Of a stretch of 64,000 nucleotides of DNA, positions 28,385 through 36,512 are shown piece after piece. The notes under the pieces were generated by a model. That model was not told where the DNA came from. It saw only the letters and a program-made list of their open reading frames with translations, and searched no databases. A program made the translations under genes and the position numbers. Origin of the DNA: an uncultured Bacteroidales bacterium (lineage in GTDB: Bacteria; Bacteroidota; Bacteroidia; Bacteroidales; Muribaculaceae); contig CANPDU010000011.1 in assembly GCA_947573135.1 (NCBI GenBank), positions 20,920-84,919 on the forward strand. Direction: 5' to 3'. Position 1 is the stretch's first letter. Each line of letters opens with the position of its first letter.

Positions 28385-28415
28385 CAAAGTTAATAAGTTT
28401 TTTACGTCTCCGCAA
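28385..28415 (-). promoter_or_regulatory. Promoter of the DUF4421 gene
   Basis: On the minus strand a TTG (28413-28415) and TAACTTTG (28385-28392) are exactly 20 nt apart. Transcription would start near 28378, about 15 nt before the GTG chosen as start. Confidence 0.65.
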
Positions 28416-28696
28416 CCTTACGTTTGAGAATAAGACGATACGGATTTTACTATTTGTCGTTTTTTGTGTGCGATATCAATATTGTTAACAGAACGACAAA
28501 TAAAAATGAACACTCAGGCTTCATCACGAGGCCTGAGCGTTCAATCAAAACAAATTAATCTTAATACTTAATACTAACTTAATACCTGTCTCTATATATT
28601 CCAGATCATCAGAGGGCAATTATTTGATATATTCGGGTGTTGTTTATTCGTTTTTAATAAGCTGTTGACTTAAACAAATAAAAAATGATTGACTGA
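28416..28696. other. Intergenic region, AT-rich, with one hairpin
   Basis: No convincing gene is present between the DUF4421 promoter and the XRE gene. The only clear structure is the hairpin at 28507-28543. A 21-codon frame beginning at the ATG within that hairpin has no support. The remainder is AT-rich, with repeats of TTAATAC-like words around 28560-28585. Confidence 0.5.
28507..28543 (-). terminator. Hairpin, probable terminator of the XRE operon
   Basis: Arms 28507-28519 and 28531-28543 pair over 13 positions with one mismatch, with an 11-nt loop. On the minus strand it is followed by a T-rich stretch (ATTTTTATTTG) and lies about 150 nt downstream of the XRE gene's stop. It could instead be a structured untranslated RNA. 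Confidence 0.5.
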
Positions 28697-28885
28697 TCAG
28701 AGCCAGAACAATTCGTTGACCGTTTTTCCAAAATATGCCGAGAGCTTGAGAGCGAGTTCTGTGCTTGGCACGAACTTGTTGTTTTCGATTGCGAATATAG
28801 TCTGGCGGCTTACTCCGATAGCTGCGGCAAGTTCGGCCTGTGAGATGCGTTTGATGGCGCGTTCCACTCTTATGTTATTGTCCAT
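28697..28885 (-). CDS. Small XRE-family (Cro/CI-like) transcriptional regulator
   Basis: A 62-residue protein that is essentially one helix-turn-helix domain: RISQAELAAAIGVSRQTIFAIENNKFVPS, then LALKLSAYFGKTVNELFWL. This is the compact YgzD/CopG-independent XRE type widespread in Firmicutes and Bacteroidetes. Its start overlaps the end of the upstream membrane-protein gene by 11 nt, so the two are cotranscribed and probably work together. A likely role is autoregulation of this pair or control of a small membrane-related regulon; the targets are unknown. Confidence 0.9.
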   Translation of the reverse strand: MDNNIRVERAIKRISQAELAAAIGVSRQTIFAIENNKFVPSTELALKLSAYFGKTVNELFWL

Positions 28886-29339
28886 CGCTTTTGCTTTTGA
28901 GATTGTAATAAAGCACTGATGCCTTGAATATTATGATGTAAACAAGACCCAATACCATGGGGTTGGTGACAAAAAAACTACATGTCTGAGCTATCGTTCC
29001 GGCAGTTTGTAAAGAAAACAGATATGGTGCCGCATATGTGACTGTAGCCTTGATAGCGCATGATATAAAGGCATATACGACAATCCATTTCAATGTTCGC
29101 ATGCGCAGATAATTGATGAATTCGTCCTCGTTTTTTTCTTTCGACAGGCATACGAATATTAATCCGACAGTCGGCAGACATATTACGACGAATGCTAAAA
29201 TTGTCGTAATGCTGTTTGTCGCGTTGATTATGTTTTGTTTGATGACAAAACTTAGACCTAATAATGTCGCGAATGCGGCTAACATCCACCATCCTGCCTT
29301 TTGGCATGTGTGTGGTAATAATAGTGATTTTTGTTCCAT
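28875..29339 (-). CDS. Small multi-pass membrane protein paired with the XRE regulator
   Basis: A 154-residue protein with four predicted membrane helices (near residues 17-36, 43-65, 85-108 and 120-143) and short charged loops (KEKNEDEF). I do not recognise a family with a known function. It overlaps the downstream XRE gene by 11 nt; membrane protein plus small XRE regulator pairs of this kind recur in bacterial genomes. It might sense an envelope signal and influence the regulator, but nothing in the sequence shows this directly. Confidence 0.75.
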   Translation of the reverse strand: MEQKSLLLPHTCQKAGWWMLAAFATLLGLSFVIKQNIINATNSITTILAFVVICLPTVGLIFVCLSKEKNEDEFINYLRMRTLKWIVVYAFISCAIKATVTYAAPYLFSLQTAGTIAQTCSFFVTNPMVLGLVYIIIFKASVLYYNLKSKSDGQ

Positions 29340-29651
29340 ATGTTGTGATGTTAATTATACGGCAATAAAAGTATATCAAACTTTACATATAGCCAAGTAT
29401 ATAATGATAAAATTAACTCTAATTAACACGTTATGGCCGTTTCAGGGTTAGATTATAATCTGCCGACAATTGTTAAAAAATAAATTTTCATGAAATTTTT
29501 TATTCCGCAATAGGCTGATCGCCACGCAAGTAAAGTGTTAATGAGTGCAAAACTGACCGGTTGTCCTATTTTGCTAACAATCGGGCGCTTTTGCTTCATA
29601 ACTTTGCTGCCACAAATAATTCAATCCTAAAAATCCAACATTATAAAAGTT
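29340..29651. other. AT-rich intergenic region between divergent genes
   Basis: A 312-nt gap between the membrane-protein gene (minus) and the P-loop-like gene (plus). It contains the plus-strand -7 box at 29599-29606. I see no RNA gene, strong hairpin or small gene in the remainder. Confidence 0.5.
29599..29606 (+). promoter_or_regulatory. -7 promoter box for the P-loop-like gene
   Basis: TAACTTTG matches the -7 consensus. The leader to the ATG at 29652 would be about 40 nt. A TTG lies 25 nt upstream, farther than usual. Confidence 0.5.
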
Positions 29652-30350
29652 ATGGAACACAAATTTGTCTCATCGAAAAATTTTTTCAGCGCAGTAAAGA
29701 AAGCTGTCAGTCTCTACAAAAACATCTGGCGTGAATGTACGACCGCCCTTATCCACGGTCCCCGCACAGCCGACAAATCGGCCAAAGCCCTCGACATTGC
29801 TCTCGACCTTGCACGAAACGGCCGCGAAGTGCTCTATGTCAACGCCGAAGGTCATCTCGACAACTACTCTGGCGGCGATATCTGCCATGAAAACCTCTAT
29901 GTATTCACACCCGAATACGAATCGATCGACGACACCGCTGACTATGCCGACCTCGTTTTCGAGGCTATCGAGCAGGCCGTGCGCACCACTTCGATCCGAA
30001 CGTTCGTGATTGACTCCGTCAGCCGCATCGCCGCCCTGTCGTTCGGCCGCAATGCGTCGGTCGCCTACATTATGAAGCGCATCGTCGCCCTTCAGGTCAA
30101 GTGTAAATTGTCAATACTCGTCGTGGCCGACGATTCTACAAAGACGGGCAACAACGCTCTGCTTGCTCTTGCAGCCTCAGAGATCCCCGTGGACTCGGAG
30201 AACTCAGAGAACTCAGAGAACTCAGAGAACTCAGAGAACTCGGATGTCATCGGGATCTCGCCTGTTAAGACTTCCGCTCCGACTCCGCCTCTGCTCACTC
30301 GCCGCCAGTTGCGCGCCGAGCGTCGCCGCGCGGCCAAACGCTGCCGTTAA
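29652..30350 (+). CDS. RecA-like fold protein with degenerate Walker A motif and SEN repeat
   Basis: A 232-residue cytosolic protein. Residues about 30-160 follow a RecA/KaiC-like order: TTALIHGPRTADKSAKAL in the Walker A position, EVLYVNAEG as the next strand, TFVIDSVSRI as the Walker B strand and LSILVVADDS as a later strand. The Walker A is altered, with DKS where GKS or GKT is expected, so ATP binding may be weak or lost. From residue 182 come five exact Ser-Glu-Asn units, then a proline-rich stretch and a very basic end (RRQLRAERRRAAKRCR) that could contact nucleic acid. I do not recognise a named family. The 3' end overlaps the convergent channel gene by 4 nt. Confidence 0.7.
   Translation: MEHKFVSSKNFFSAVKKAVSLYKNIWRECTTALIHGPRTADKSAKALDIALDLARNGREVLYVNAEGHLDNYSGGDICHENLYVFTPEYESIDDTADYADLVFEAIEQAVRTTSIRTFVIDSVSRIAALSFGRNASVAYIMKRIVALQVKCKLSILVVADDSTKTGNNALLALAASEIPVDSENSENSENSENSENSDVIGISPVKTSAPTPPLLTRRQLRAERRRAAKRCR
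30195..30239 (+). repeat. In-frame 9-nt tandem repeat, five copies
   Basis: Five consecutive 9-nt units (one TCGGAGAAC and four identical TCAGAGAAC) encode five Ser-Glu-Asn tripeptides. The near identity at DNA level suggests recent slippage; copy number may vary between strains without shifting the frame. Confidence 0.9.
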
Positions 30351-31903
30351 GTCGCGGCCTCACCGTCACTTCCGCTCGTCGCCGGAGAAACGGACTGAGT
30401 CGGCTGCTGCGCGGGAGTGGTGTCTACGATGACGGTGTGAGTTGTGCGTTTCGGTGTCACGCGCGTTGAAGCCGGGCTGTCGGGAGAATTAGGATCCTGG
30501 AAGAACGGGTATGGAATGCCGAACACATTGTCGATATCACCGCCGGGGCTAAGAAAGCCGTCGACAACCGTATCGCGGCCTGAAGGATTCTCGAACGTAT
30601 AGAGCTGGAACGCATGGAGCATGGCTGCCAGATGCTCGAAGATCGTGTCCTGGATGGCTTCGTAGGCAAACCATCCTGAGGTGTTGGTGAAACAATACAC
30701 CTGAAACGGTATGCCAGTCGGGGTCTGCGGCAGCGTGGAGAGAAAGCAGTCGTCGGAATGCGAGATATGAGGATTGGCGTCGAGCCACATTTTCATATAT
30801 GCTCTGAAAAGCCCGAGATTTGTATCGATCGTTCCGTCGACGAGACCTTCGGGATTGTCGACGTCGGCGACTTTGCCGGCGGCTTTCTGTGCGAGTTTCT
30901 TTGTGATATAGTCATCCATGAACGGCACTTTCCTGATGTCGTCGAGCATCTGCGGTGTAGTCGGAAGCACGCTGTCGGCATCGATCATATAGCTGCGGCA
31001 CACCCGTCGGGTGTGACTCTGCTGCATTGATCTATAGTTGGTGAAGCTGCCGCTGATCAGAGAGTAGGGCGGCAGTGTCGTGGTCGTTTTGTCCCAGTTG
31101 AGCACTTTGACCGAAGTCAGGGTCACCTCTGTCACCGTGCCGTTGGCGTCGGTGCCGTGGACTTTAATCCAGTCTCCGACATGCAGGCTTTCGTTTTCCG
31201 ACAGCTGGACGCCGCCTACGAGTCCGAGGATGCTGTCTTTGAATATCAATAAGAGTATAGTGCCGAAAGCTCCGATACTGGCCAGAAGCGTGGCCGGAGA
31301 TTTGTCAATGGCTATACATATGGCTATGATCAGAGTTATGATCCATATTATTCCTTTTACAAGTTGTGCGAGCCCTTTGAGCGGCAGTTTCTTTTTGTTC
31401 TCGCGGTTGTCAATATGTTGCCAGAGCGCGACAACAAGAGCTGACAGTGCGATGGCTGTGACCGCCAGAATGTAGATGACTGTGAGTTTGCTGAGTATGC
31501 TTGCCAGTTGATTTTTCGACGAAAGCGAAAATTGAATGAGGATAAGAAATACCAGTGCCGGTATCATCCGGCAGACTTTAGTGAAGAATTTCGCCGACGT
31601 AAGATACTGATACATGTCATTGCTCCATCTTTTTGCGATCTTTTTTACAGTGAAAAGTATGACGTATCGTGCGGCACTCCCGACTATAAGCGCCACTCCG
31701 AGCACAACAATGGCATACATAAATGTTACAAGAGTCTCGTTATGCTCGAGACCGAACAGTCCGAGCAGCCAGTCGACAATTTTCATTATCCAGGTCGCAA
31801 TTACATATGTGCTGCCCGACGTGGCGCCGGCGAAATGTTCGGCGTTGATGGGCTTGTCCATGGCAATTGGTATGAGCGGAGCGCAGTATGACAGAGTAGG
31901 CAT
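30347..31903 (-). CDS. Mechanosensitive channel of the MscS family (YbdG-like)
   Basis: A 518-residue protein with about five N-terminal membrane helices, the last being the pore helix (LLASIGAFGTILLLIFKDSILGLVGGVQL). The MscS beta domain follows (LHVGDWIKVHGTDANGTVTEV ... VLNWDKTTTTLPPYSLISG), then a long alpha/beta cytoplasmic domain and a Thr/Pro-rich tail. It should open on membrane tension and protect against osmotic downshock. The inserts in the cytoplasmic domain recall the longer YbdG branch. ATG 31861 is an alternative start. No clear promoter is seen upstream, so the start is not settled. Confidence 0.88.
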   Translation of the reverse strand: MPTLSYCAPLIPIAMDKPINAEHFAGATSGSTYVIATWIMKIVDWLLGLFGLEHNETLVTFMYAIVVLGVALIVGSAARYVILFTVKKIAKRWSNDMYQYLTSAKFFTKVCRMIPALVFLILIQFSLSSKNQLASILSKLTVIYILAVTAIALSALVVALWQHIDNRENKKKLPLKGLAQLVKGIIWIITLIIAICIAIDKSPATLLASIGAFGTILLLIFKDSILGLVGGVQLSENESLHVGDWIKVHGTDANGTVTEVTLTSVKVLNWDKTTTTLPPYSLISGSFTNYRSMQQSHTRRVCRSYMIDADSVLPTTPQMLDDIRKVPFMDDYITKKLAQKAAGKVADVDNPEGLVDGTIDTNLGLFRAYMKMWLDANPHISHSDDCFLSTLPQTPTGIPFQVYCFTNTSGWFAYEAIQDTIFEHLAAMLHAFQLYTFENPSGRDTVVDGFLSPGGDIDNVFGIPYPFFQDPNSPDSPASTRVTPKRTTHTVIVDTTPAQQPTQSVSPATSGSDGEAAT

Positions 31904-32009
31904 GATGAATTAGAGCTTATTTATACAATACTGTAATATCTACAATTAAAACTGATTTTTTGTTCGGCGAAATATCGCGGAGATGTTTTTACCGATATGT
32001 TTTTTTATG

Positions 32010-32017
32010 TAATTTTG
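32010..32017 (+). promoter_or_regulatory. -7 promoter box for the C1 peptidase operon
   Basis: TAATTTTG matches the consensus. Transcription would start near 32024, leaving about 32 nt before the ATG at 32056. The -33 position holds only a T-run. Confidence 0.55.
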
Positions 32018-32055
32018 TAGAACATAATTTTAACTGATGTAAATTATATCTCCAT

Positions 32056-33261
32056 ATGAAAAAGATCATAACAACAGCTATCGCAATGGCGACAATACTT
32101 AATGTTGCTGCTGCCGACCCAAAAACCGAAGAAAAAGACTCGGTCGACGGTTTTGAGTTTAAAGATATAGTGACAATACCGGTCACATCGGTCAAGGATC
32201 AGAATAAATCAGGTACATGCTGGTGTTTCGCCGGCACATCGTTCTATGAGAATGAAATCCGCAAGGCCAAAGGCGACTCGCTCGACCTTTCTGAAATGTT
32301 CACCGTCCGTCACTGTTATTCGGATAAGGCTGACCGCTATGTGAGAACATACGGAAAAATCAATTTCGCGGCAGGTGGATCGGCTCTCGACGTGCCTTAT
32401 GTATGGGAAACTTACGGCGCGGTGCCCGAAGAAGTCTATTCAGGTCTGAATTATGGCGAGGACAAGCATGTCCACGGCGAGCTTGACGCCATACTCAAGG
32501 CTTATGTCGACGCGGTAGTGAAGAAACCCAACCGCCGTGTGTCAACAGCCTGGCGCGAAGGTCTCGAAGGTGTGCTTGACGCCTATCTCGGCAAGCTGCC
32601 GGAAACGTTTACTTATAAAGGTAAGACTTACACACCGCAGTCGTTTGCCAAATCGCTCGGTATATCTCCGTCGGATTACGTTGCAGTGACATCCTTCACT
32701 CATCATCCGTTCTATAAACCGTTTGTGCTCGAGGTTTCCGATAACTGGCTATGGGGACAGTACCAGAATGTTCCGCTCGCCGAACTCCGTGAGATCGTCG
32801 ATAACGCTCTCGCCAACGGTTACACGCTCGTATGGGCGGCCGACGTCAGCGAAGGCGGTTTCAAATGGAATGACGGTGTCGCTCTGATGCCTAAGGGAAA
32901 AGAGGAGGGTGATATGACCGGAACCGAACTTTCACGCTGGGTGAAACTCTCCGACAAGGACCGCGCGGCAGACAAATTCAATTTCAAAGGTCCGGTCGAG
33001 GAGATCGTTGTGACCCAGGAGTCGCGTCAGGAAATGTTTGACCGTCAGGAGACCACTGACGACCACGGCATGGAGATTGTCGGCATCGCCGAAGATCGCG
33101 AGGGCAACCGCTACTATAAAGTGAAAAATTCATGGGACACAAATCAGAAATATGACGGATATCTCTATGTGTCGATGCCCTATTTCGACGCCAAGACAAT
33201 GAATATCTATGTCAATAAGAAGGCTCTCCCCAAGAAAATAGCCGGAAAACTCGGCCTCTGA
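32056..33261 (+). CDS. Exported C1-family cysteine peptidase, bleomycin hydrolase-like
   Basis: A 401-residue protein with a signal peptide (KKIITTAIAMATILNVAAA). The papain-fold active site is complete: oxyanion Gln49 and nucleophile Cys55 in KDQNKSGTCWCFAG (six residues apart, as in papain), His337 in DDHGMEIVG and Asn358 in VKNSWD. The long insert between Cys and His and the VKDQNKSG/ENEIRK region place it with PepC/bleomycin hydrolase aminopeptidases. Those are normally cytosolic, so the signal peptide points to a periplasmic or secreted role in peptide breakdown. The next gene begins 15 nt downstream, suggesting an operon with the phosphoesterase and the SPOR lipoprotein. Confidence 0.9.
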   Translation: MKKIITTAIAMATILNVAAADPKTEEKDSVDGFEFKDIVTIPVTSVKDQNKSGTCWCFAGTSFYENEIRKAKGDSLDLSEMFTVRHCYSDKADRYVRTYGKINFAAGGSALDVPYVWETYGAVPEEVYSGLNYGEDKHVHGELDAILKAYVDAVVKKPNRRVSTAWREGLEGVLDAYLGKLPETFTYKGKTYTPQSFAKSLGISPSDYVAVTSFTHHPFYKPFVLEVSDNWLWGQYQNVPLAELREIVDNALANGYTLVWAADVSEGGFKWNDGVALMPKGKEEGDMTGTELSRWVKLSDKDRAADKFNFKGPVEEIVVTQESRQEMFDRQETTDDHGMEIVGIAEDREGNRYYKVKNSWDTNQKYDGYLYVSMPYFDAKTMNIYVNKKALPKKIAGKLGL

Positions 33262-33276
33262 TCGTAGTTCGGCGAA

Positions 33277-33780
33277 GTGAAGAAAATAGGTATTCTGTCT
33301 GATACGCATTCCTGTTGGGATGACCGTTTTGCGATCCATTTTAAAGATTGCGACGAAATCTGGCATGCCGGCGACGTCGGTGATATTTCAGTTATAGCCC
33401 GCCTTGAAGGTGTCTGTCCGGTCGTCAGGGCGGTCAGAGGAAACATTGATCACGGGCCGGTCGTAAAGCGCTGTCCTGAAATCGAGTCTTTCGAAACAGA
33501 AGGCGTAAAAGTGTGGATGACTCATATCGGCGGATATCCCGGACGTTATGCTCCGGGTGTCCGTCGTATGCTTATCGAAGCCCGGCCTCAGCTTATGGTG
33601 GCCGGCCACAGTCATATACTAAAAGTGCAGTACGACAAAGAGCTGTCGCTTCTGCATATTAATCCCGGCGCGGCGGGCTATCATGGCTGGCAGCGTGAAC
33701 GCACACTGATGCGTCTGATCCTTGATGAGGGTAATATCCGCGATCTCGAGGTTATCGAGCTCGGCAAACTAAAAATCTGA
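33277..33780 (+). CDS. Metallophosphoesterase, YfcE/MJ0936-like
   Basis: A 167-residue cytosolic enzyme starting with GTG at 33277. All metal motifs of the compact family are present: SDTHS (Asp9, His11), WHAGDVGD, RGNID, THIGG, AGHSH and NPGA near the C-terminus. Members hydrolyse phosphodiesters, and some are active on cyclic nucleotides or small phosphodiesters; the natural substrate is unknown. It sits between the C1 peptidase and the SPOR lipoprotein genes with gaps of 15 and about 17 nt (2 nt to the longest frame of the latter). Confidence 0.93.
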   Translation: MKKIGILSDTHSCWDDRFAIHFKDCDEIWHAGDVGDISVIARLEGVCPVVRAVRGNIDHGPVVKRCPEIESFETEGVKVWMTHIGGYPGRYAPGVRRMLIEARPQLMVAGHSHILKVQYDKELSLLHINPGAAGYHGWQRERTLMRLILDEGNIRDLEVIELGKLKI

Positions 33781-33797
33781 TTATGCGTTTATCTGAT

Positions 33798-34298
33798 ATG
33801 AGATATTTATTGATAATATTGACGCTTATGTGTCTGATGACGTCCTGCAAGACGTCGGAGGCCAATTATCGCGCCGCATATGAAAAAGCGGTCGCTGCCC
33901 GCGACACCGACAGCGATGACGCCACAGTCTACGGCGGCGCATCGCGCCAGCTAAGGCAATCCTACATGATCAATGGCAATGACACGGTTGCAGTGAGCGT
34001 CAAGATGGTGACTCCTGTTGCCGAAGAAGGCAAGGCAGCCCCGGCAATAAAGAAACTGATGGTTGTCGCCGGCCAGTTTAAACAGAAGTTTAATGCCGCT
34101 TCTCTCTGCCGCAGACTGGCCGAGGCCGGTTATCATGATGCTTGCGTGGTTCAGACGTCCGAGCCGTATTATTATGTGGTGTGCGCCTCGTTCGACAGCC
34201 TTCCTGAAGCTGATGCGGCTTTAAATGATCTAAAAAAGAAGGCACCGGTGCCGATGAAGGCGCCGATACCTTTTATACTTCGTGATCCGCGGAATTAG
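33798..34298 (+). CDS. SPOR-domain lipoprotein
   Basis: About 166 residues from ATG 33798 (ATG 33783 is also in frame). Signal peptide with lipobox LMCLMTSC, then a linker and a C-terminal SPOR-like domain (about 90-150: KLMVVAGQFKQKFNAASLCR ... YYYVVCASFDSLPEADAALN). SPOR domains bind peptidoglycan stripped of stem peptides, mostly at division sites. The protein is probably anchored in a membrane and contacts the cell wall. It is last in the operon with the peptidase and phosphoesterase. It converges on the next gene with a 3-nt gap and no terminator. Confidence 0.85.
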   Translation: MRYLLIILTLMCLMTSCKTSEANYRAAYEKAVAARDTDSDDATVYGGASRQLRQSYMINGNDTVAVSVKMVTPVAEEGKAAPAIKKLMVVAGQFKQKFNAASLCRRLAEAGYHDACVVQTSEPYYYVVCASFDSLPEADAALNDLKKKAPVPMKAPIPFILRDPRN

Positions 34299-34301
34299 CT
34301 G

Positions 34302-35216
34302 TCAGATACCGAAACTCAGTGTTGTGAAAAAGCGGTTTGAACCGTTACCGGCGATGCCGTTCTGGAATGTCAGGGTTATGAACTGATTTCCGGGACCCCA
34401 CCATGTTGTGGAGATGGAGTTTCCGTTGCGGACCGACTGAAAGGGACTGCCGTAAGTCCTGACGAGGACGTTGTAGGCAGAGTTATAGCGGTTGAGATTA
34501 TAACCGGCGGTAGAGTAGACAAATTCTGAGGCATATAGGCCGCTGTTGCCGTAATAGAGAGTAGCGTCGGGCCAGATCATATTGAGCATGGCAGCGTCGG
34601 CGACGTAGACGGCGTCATTTGCATATCCGGTGACATTATAACCGTTGCTGACAAGCGAATTAATCGTGAAATTAATCGCAGAACCAAGTGCGATGCCCAG
34701 GATCGAATTAAACGGACGCCAGCCGGGAGCGGGACGCCATGCGTAGGGTGGAGGTGTGGGTCGCCGCCATGGTCTGTGAGCGGGCATATGTGGACGTGGG
34801 GGCGGACAAGGTCTGAAATCCTGCGGCCCGTGATGGTAATTATGCTGATAACCGTGCTGCGGACCGTGACCGTATTGCGGACGGTGGTTGCTTCCGCTGT
34901 TATTCACCTGAGGATGTTGCGGCCTGTGGTTTACCCATCCGTTGTCAGGACGGTTGTTTACGCTGCCCGGGCGGCTGTGGTTGTTGCCGGGCCGTACATT
35001 ACTGTTGCCCGGGCGCCGGTTGTTGTCGGGACGGTTGTGGCCGTTGGCGGGGCGGGAGGACTGATGGTTGCCTGACGGACGCTGAGGAGACCTTTGTTGC
35101 TCGGTACGCTGAGCGTTTCTGTTGTTCCCATTTTGTCTTCCGCGTGGAGCTGCCTGCGAAAAACAGAGTGTCATGCATGTAAGCAGGATAGCGGTTGTTG
35201 TGATCAGTCGTCTCAT
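34302..35216 (-). CDS. Secreted Asn/Arg/Pro/Gly/His-rich low-complexity protein
   Basis: A 304-residue protein with a signal peptide (MRRLITTTAILLTCMTLCFSQA). Residues about 25-165 are an extreme low-complexity segment with recurring NRPG, NNRPD, HRPQ and His/Pro runs. The C-terminal part (about 165-304) is folded-looking, rich in Tyr, Asn and Gly, and contains a single hydrophobic stretch (FNSILGIALGSAINFTI). I do not recognise a family. The His-rich region could bind metals and the Arg-rich region could bind the cell surface; both are guesses from composition. Confidence 0.75.
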   Translation of the reverse strand: MRRLITTTAILLTCMTLCFSQAAPRGRQNGNNRNAQRTEQQRSPQRPSGNHQSSRPANGHNRPDNNRRPGNSNVRPGNNHSRPGSVNNRPDNGWVNHRPQHPQVNNSGSNHRPQYGHGPQHGYQHNYHHGPQDFRPCPPPRPHMPAHRPWRRPTPPPYAWRPAPGWRPFNSILGIALGSAINFTINSLVSNGYNVTGYANDAVYVADAAMLNMIWPDATLYYGNSGLYASEFVYSTAGYNLNRYNSAYNVLVRTYGSPFQSVRNGNSISTTWWGPGNQFITLTFQNGIAGNGSNRFFTTLSFGI

Positions 35217-35273
35217 GGCTGTAAATTTTATAAATTATAATTAATGCTCCGCTGGAAGAGTTTCGGAGATCCT

Positions 35274-35648
35274 TTATATAAATGATGGTTGAGGGGGAAA
35301 AAGGTTTAATGACATACGGATCTTCTTAGGGAGTTTTTTTATCACTTCGTCGTAACTGTGACGGATAAGTGACTCTATAAACTTATCGTCGAGTTTGCCG
35401 TTGATATCTATCTGGTTCCAGTATTTTTTATTCCAGTGCCATGCCGGAAGAATTTCAGCATGACGTTCACGCAATTCGATTGCCAGCTCAGGGTCGCATT
35501 TGACGACAAAATAGCCGGTCTTTGTAAGGCCTATACAGGCGAAGATTCGATTGCACACCCTTATGAGCAGGTAGTCATCCCCGAAGGCCATGTCTTCTGT
35601 AGTTTTTGGCAGTGACAGGCAGAACTCACGCAATTGTTCGATATTCAT
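35274..35648 (-). CDS. MmcQ/YjbR family protein
   Basis: A 124-residue cytosolic protein with the YjbR fold. Family features are the start MNIEQLREFCLSLPKTTED, the GDDYLLIRVCNRIFACIG strand pair, FVVKCDPELAIELRER, the HWNKKYWNQI segment and a C-terminal helix LIRHSYDEVIKKLPKK. Structures of relatives show a double-wing CyaY-like fold, sometimes called DNA-binding, but the function is not established. It is monocistronic with a -7 box at 35674-35681. Confidence 0.9.
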   Translation of the reverse strand: MNIEQLREFCLSLPKTTEDMAFGDDYLLIRVCNRIFACIGLTKTGYFVVKCDPELAIELRERHAEILPAWHWNKKYWNQIDINGKLDDKFIESLIRHSYDEVIKKLPKKIRMSLNLFPPQPSFI

Positions 35649-35673
35649 GTCGTTTTATCTCGTATGGATAATG

Positions 35674-35681
35674 CAAAGTTA
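35674..35681 (-). promoter_or_regulatory. -7 promoter box for the MmcQ/YjbR gene
   Basis: On the minus strand this reads TAACTTTG. The leader to the ATG at 35648 would be about 20 nt. A TTG lies 17 nt upstream. Confidence 0.5.
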
Positions 35682-35787
35682 CTCAATTTGAATCAAATCA
35701 ATGTATAATCGTATGCTGATAATGAATTTATGTTTTATAACATATAAAATTGTCGTCGATTTTTGGGAAAATTAAGTTGTAAGGCAA

Positions 35788-35817
35788 TTGTTACTCAGAC
35801 AAAAATTTGTAATTTTG
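35788..35817 (+). promoter_or_regulatory. Promoter of pyrE
   Basis: TTG at 35788-35790 and TAATTTTG at 35810-35817 are separated by 19 nt. The predicted leader is about 28 nt, too short for a pyrimidine attenuator of the kind known from enterobacteria. Confidence 0.65.
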
Positions 35818-35851
35818 CGGAAAATTTAAAGATTAAGTAATCTACATAGTC

Positions 35852-36499
35852 ATGAAAGAAGTCGCTCGTATTCTTGTGGAGAAATTATTAAAAATCAGTG
35901 CTATTAATCTTCAGCCCTCAAATCCTTTTGTGTGGGCGTCGGGTTGGAATTCGCCTATTTATACTGACAACCGCAAGACACTTTCTTATCCCGAAATTAG
36001 ATCATTTATTAAGATTGAACTTAGCCGGGTGATACTTGAACAGTTTGGTGATGCAGATGTCGTAGCAGGCGTAGCCACAGGTGCTATCGCTCAGGGCGCG
36101 CTTGTAGCTGAAGCTCTCGGTCTGCCTTACGTTTATGTTCGCTCTACACCCAAAGATCACGGTCTTGAAAATCTCATCGAAGGAAATCTCAATCCGGGTA
36201 AAAAAGTTGTAGTCGTTGAAGACCTTATTTCGACAGGCGGCAGCTCGCTCAAAGCGGTCGAAGCCGTCAGATCAGCAGGATGCGAAGTTGTAGGTATGGT
36301 CGCGATGTTCACTTATGGTTTCCCTATAGCAGAAGAGAATTTCCGCAAGGCTGATGTCAAACTGGTGACACTGAGTAACTATAATGCTATGCTTGAGACT
36401 GCTCTTGATACCAACTATATAAAAGAATCAGACATTGAGACACTCAAAGAGTGGCGTAAAGATCCGGCTAACTGGACTCCGGTGCGCACAGTCGAATAA
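35852..36499 (+). CDS. pyrE: Orotate phosphoribosyltransferase
   Basis: A 215-residue enzyme of typical length. It joins orotate and PRPP to form orotidine monophosphate in de novo pyrimidine synthesis, in the cytosol. Visible signatures are the N-terminal FVWASGWNSPIYTDNRKTLS, ATGAIAQGALVAEALGLPYVYVRS with the catalytic-loop Lys (TPKDHGLEN), and the PRPP-binding motif VVVVEDLISTGGSS. It leads a probable three-gene operon with the SRPBCC and Rieske-like genes (gaps of 13 and 14 nt). Confidence 0.97.
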   Translation: MKEVARILVEKLLKISAINLQPSNPFVWASGWNSPIYTDNRKTLSYPEIRSFIKIELSRVILEQFGDADVVAGVATGAIAQGALVAEALGLPYVYVRSTPKDHGLENLIEGNLNPGKKVVVVEDLISTGGSSLKAVEAVRSAGCEVVGMVAMFTYGFPIAEENFRKADVKLVTLSNYNAMLETALDTNYIKESDIETLKEWRKDPANWTPVRTVE

Positions 36500-36512
36500 T
36501 ATCGTTAAGTAA

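Noticed and set aside
28506..28572. 21-codon frame starting at an ATG in the intergenic hairpin
   Set aside because: The sequence is explained by the hairpin arms; no start signal or similarity.
30195..30239. Short tandem repeat that could suggest a CRISPR array
   Set aside because: Units are 9 nt with no spacers and are in frame within a gene, coding for Ser-Glu-Asn.
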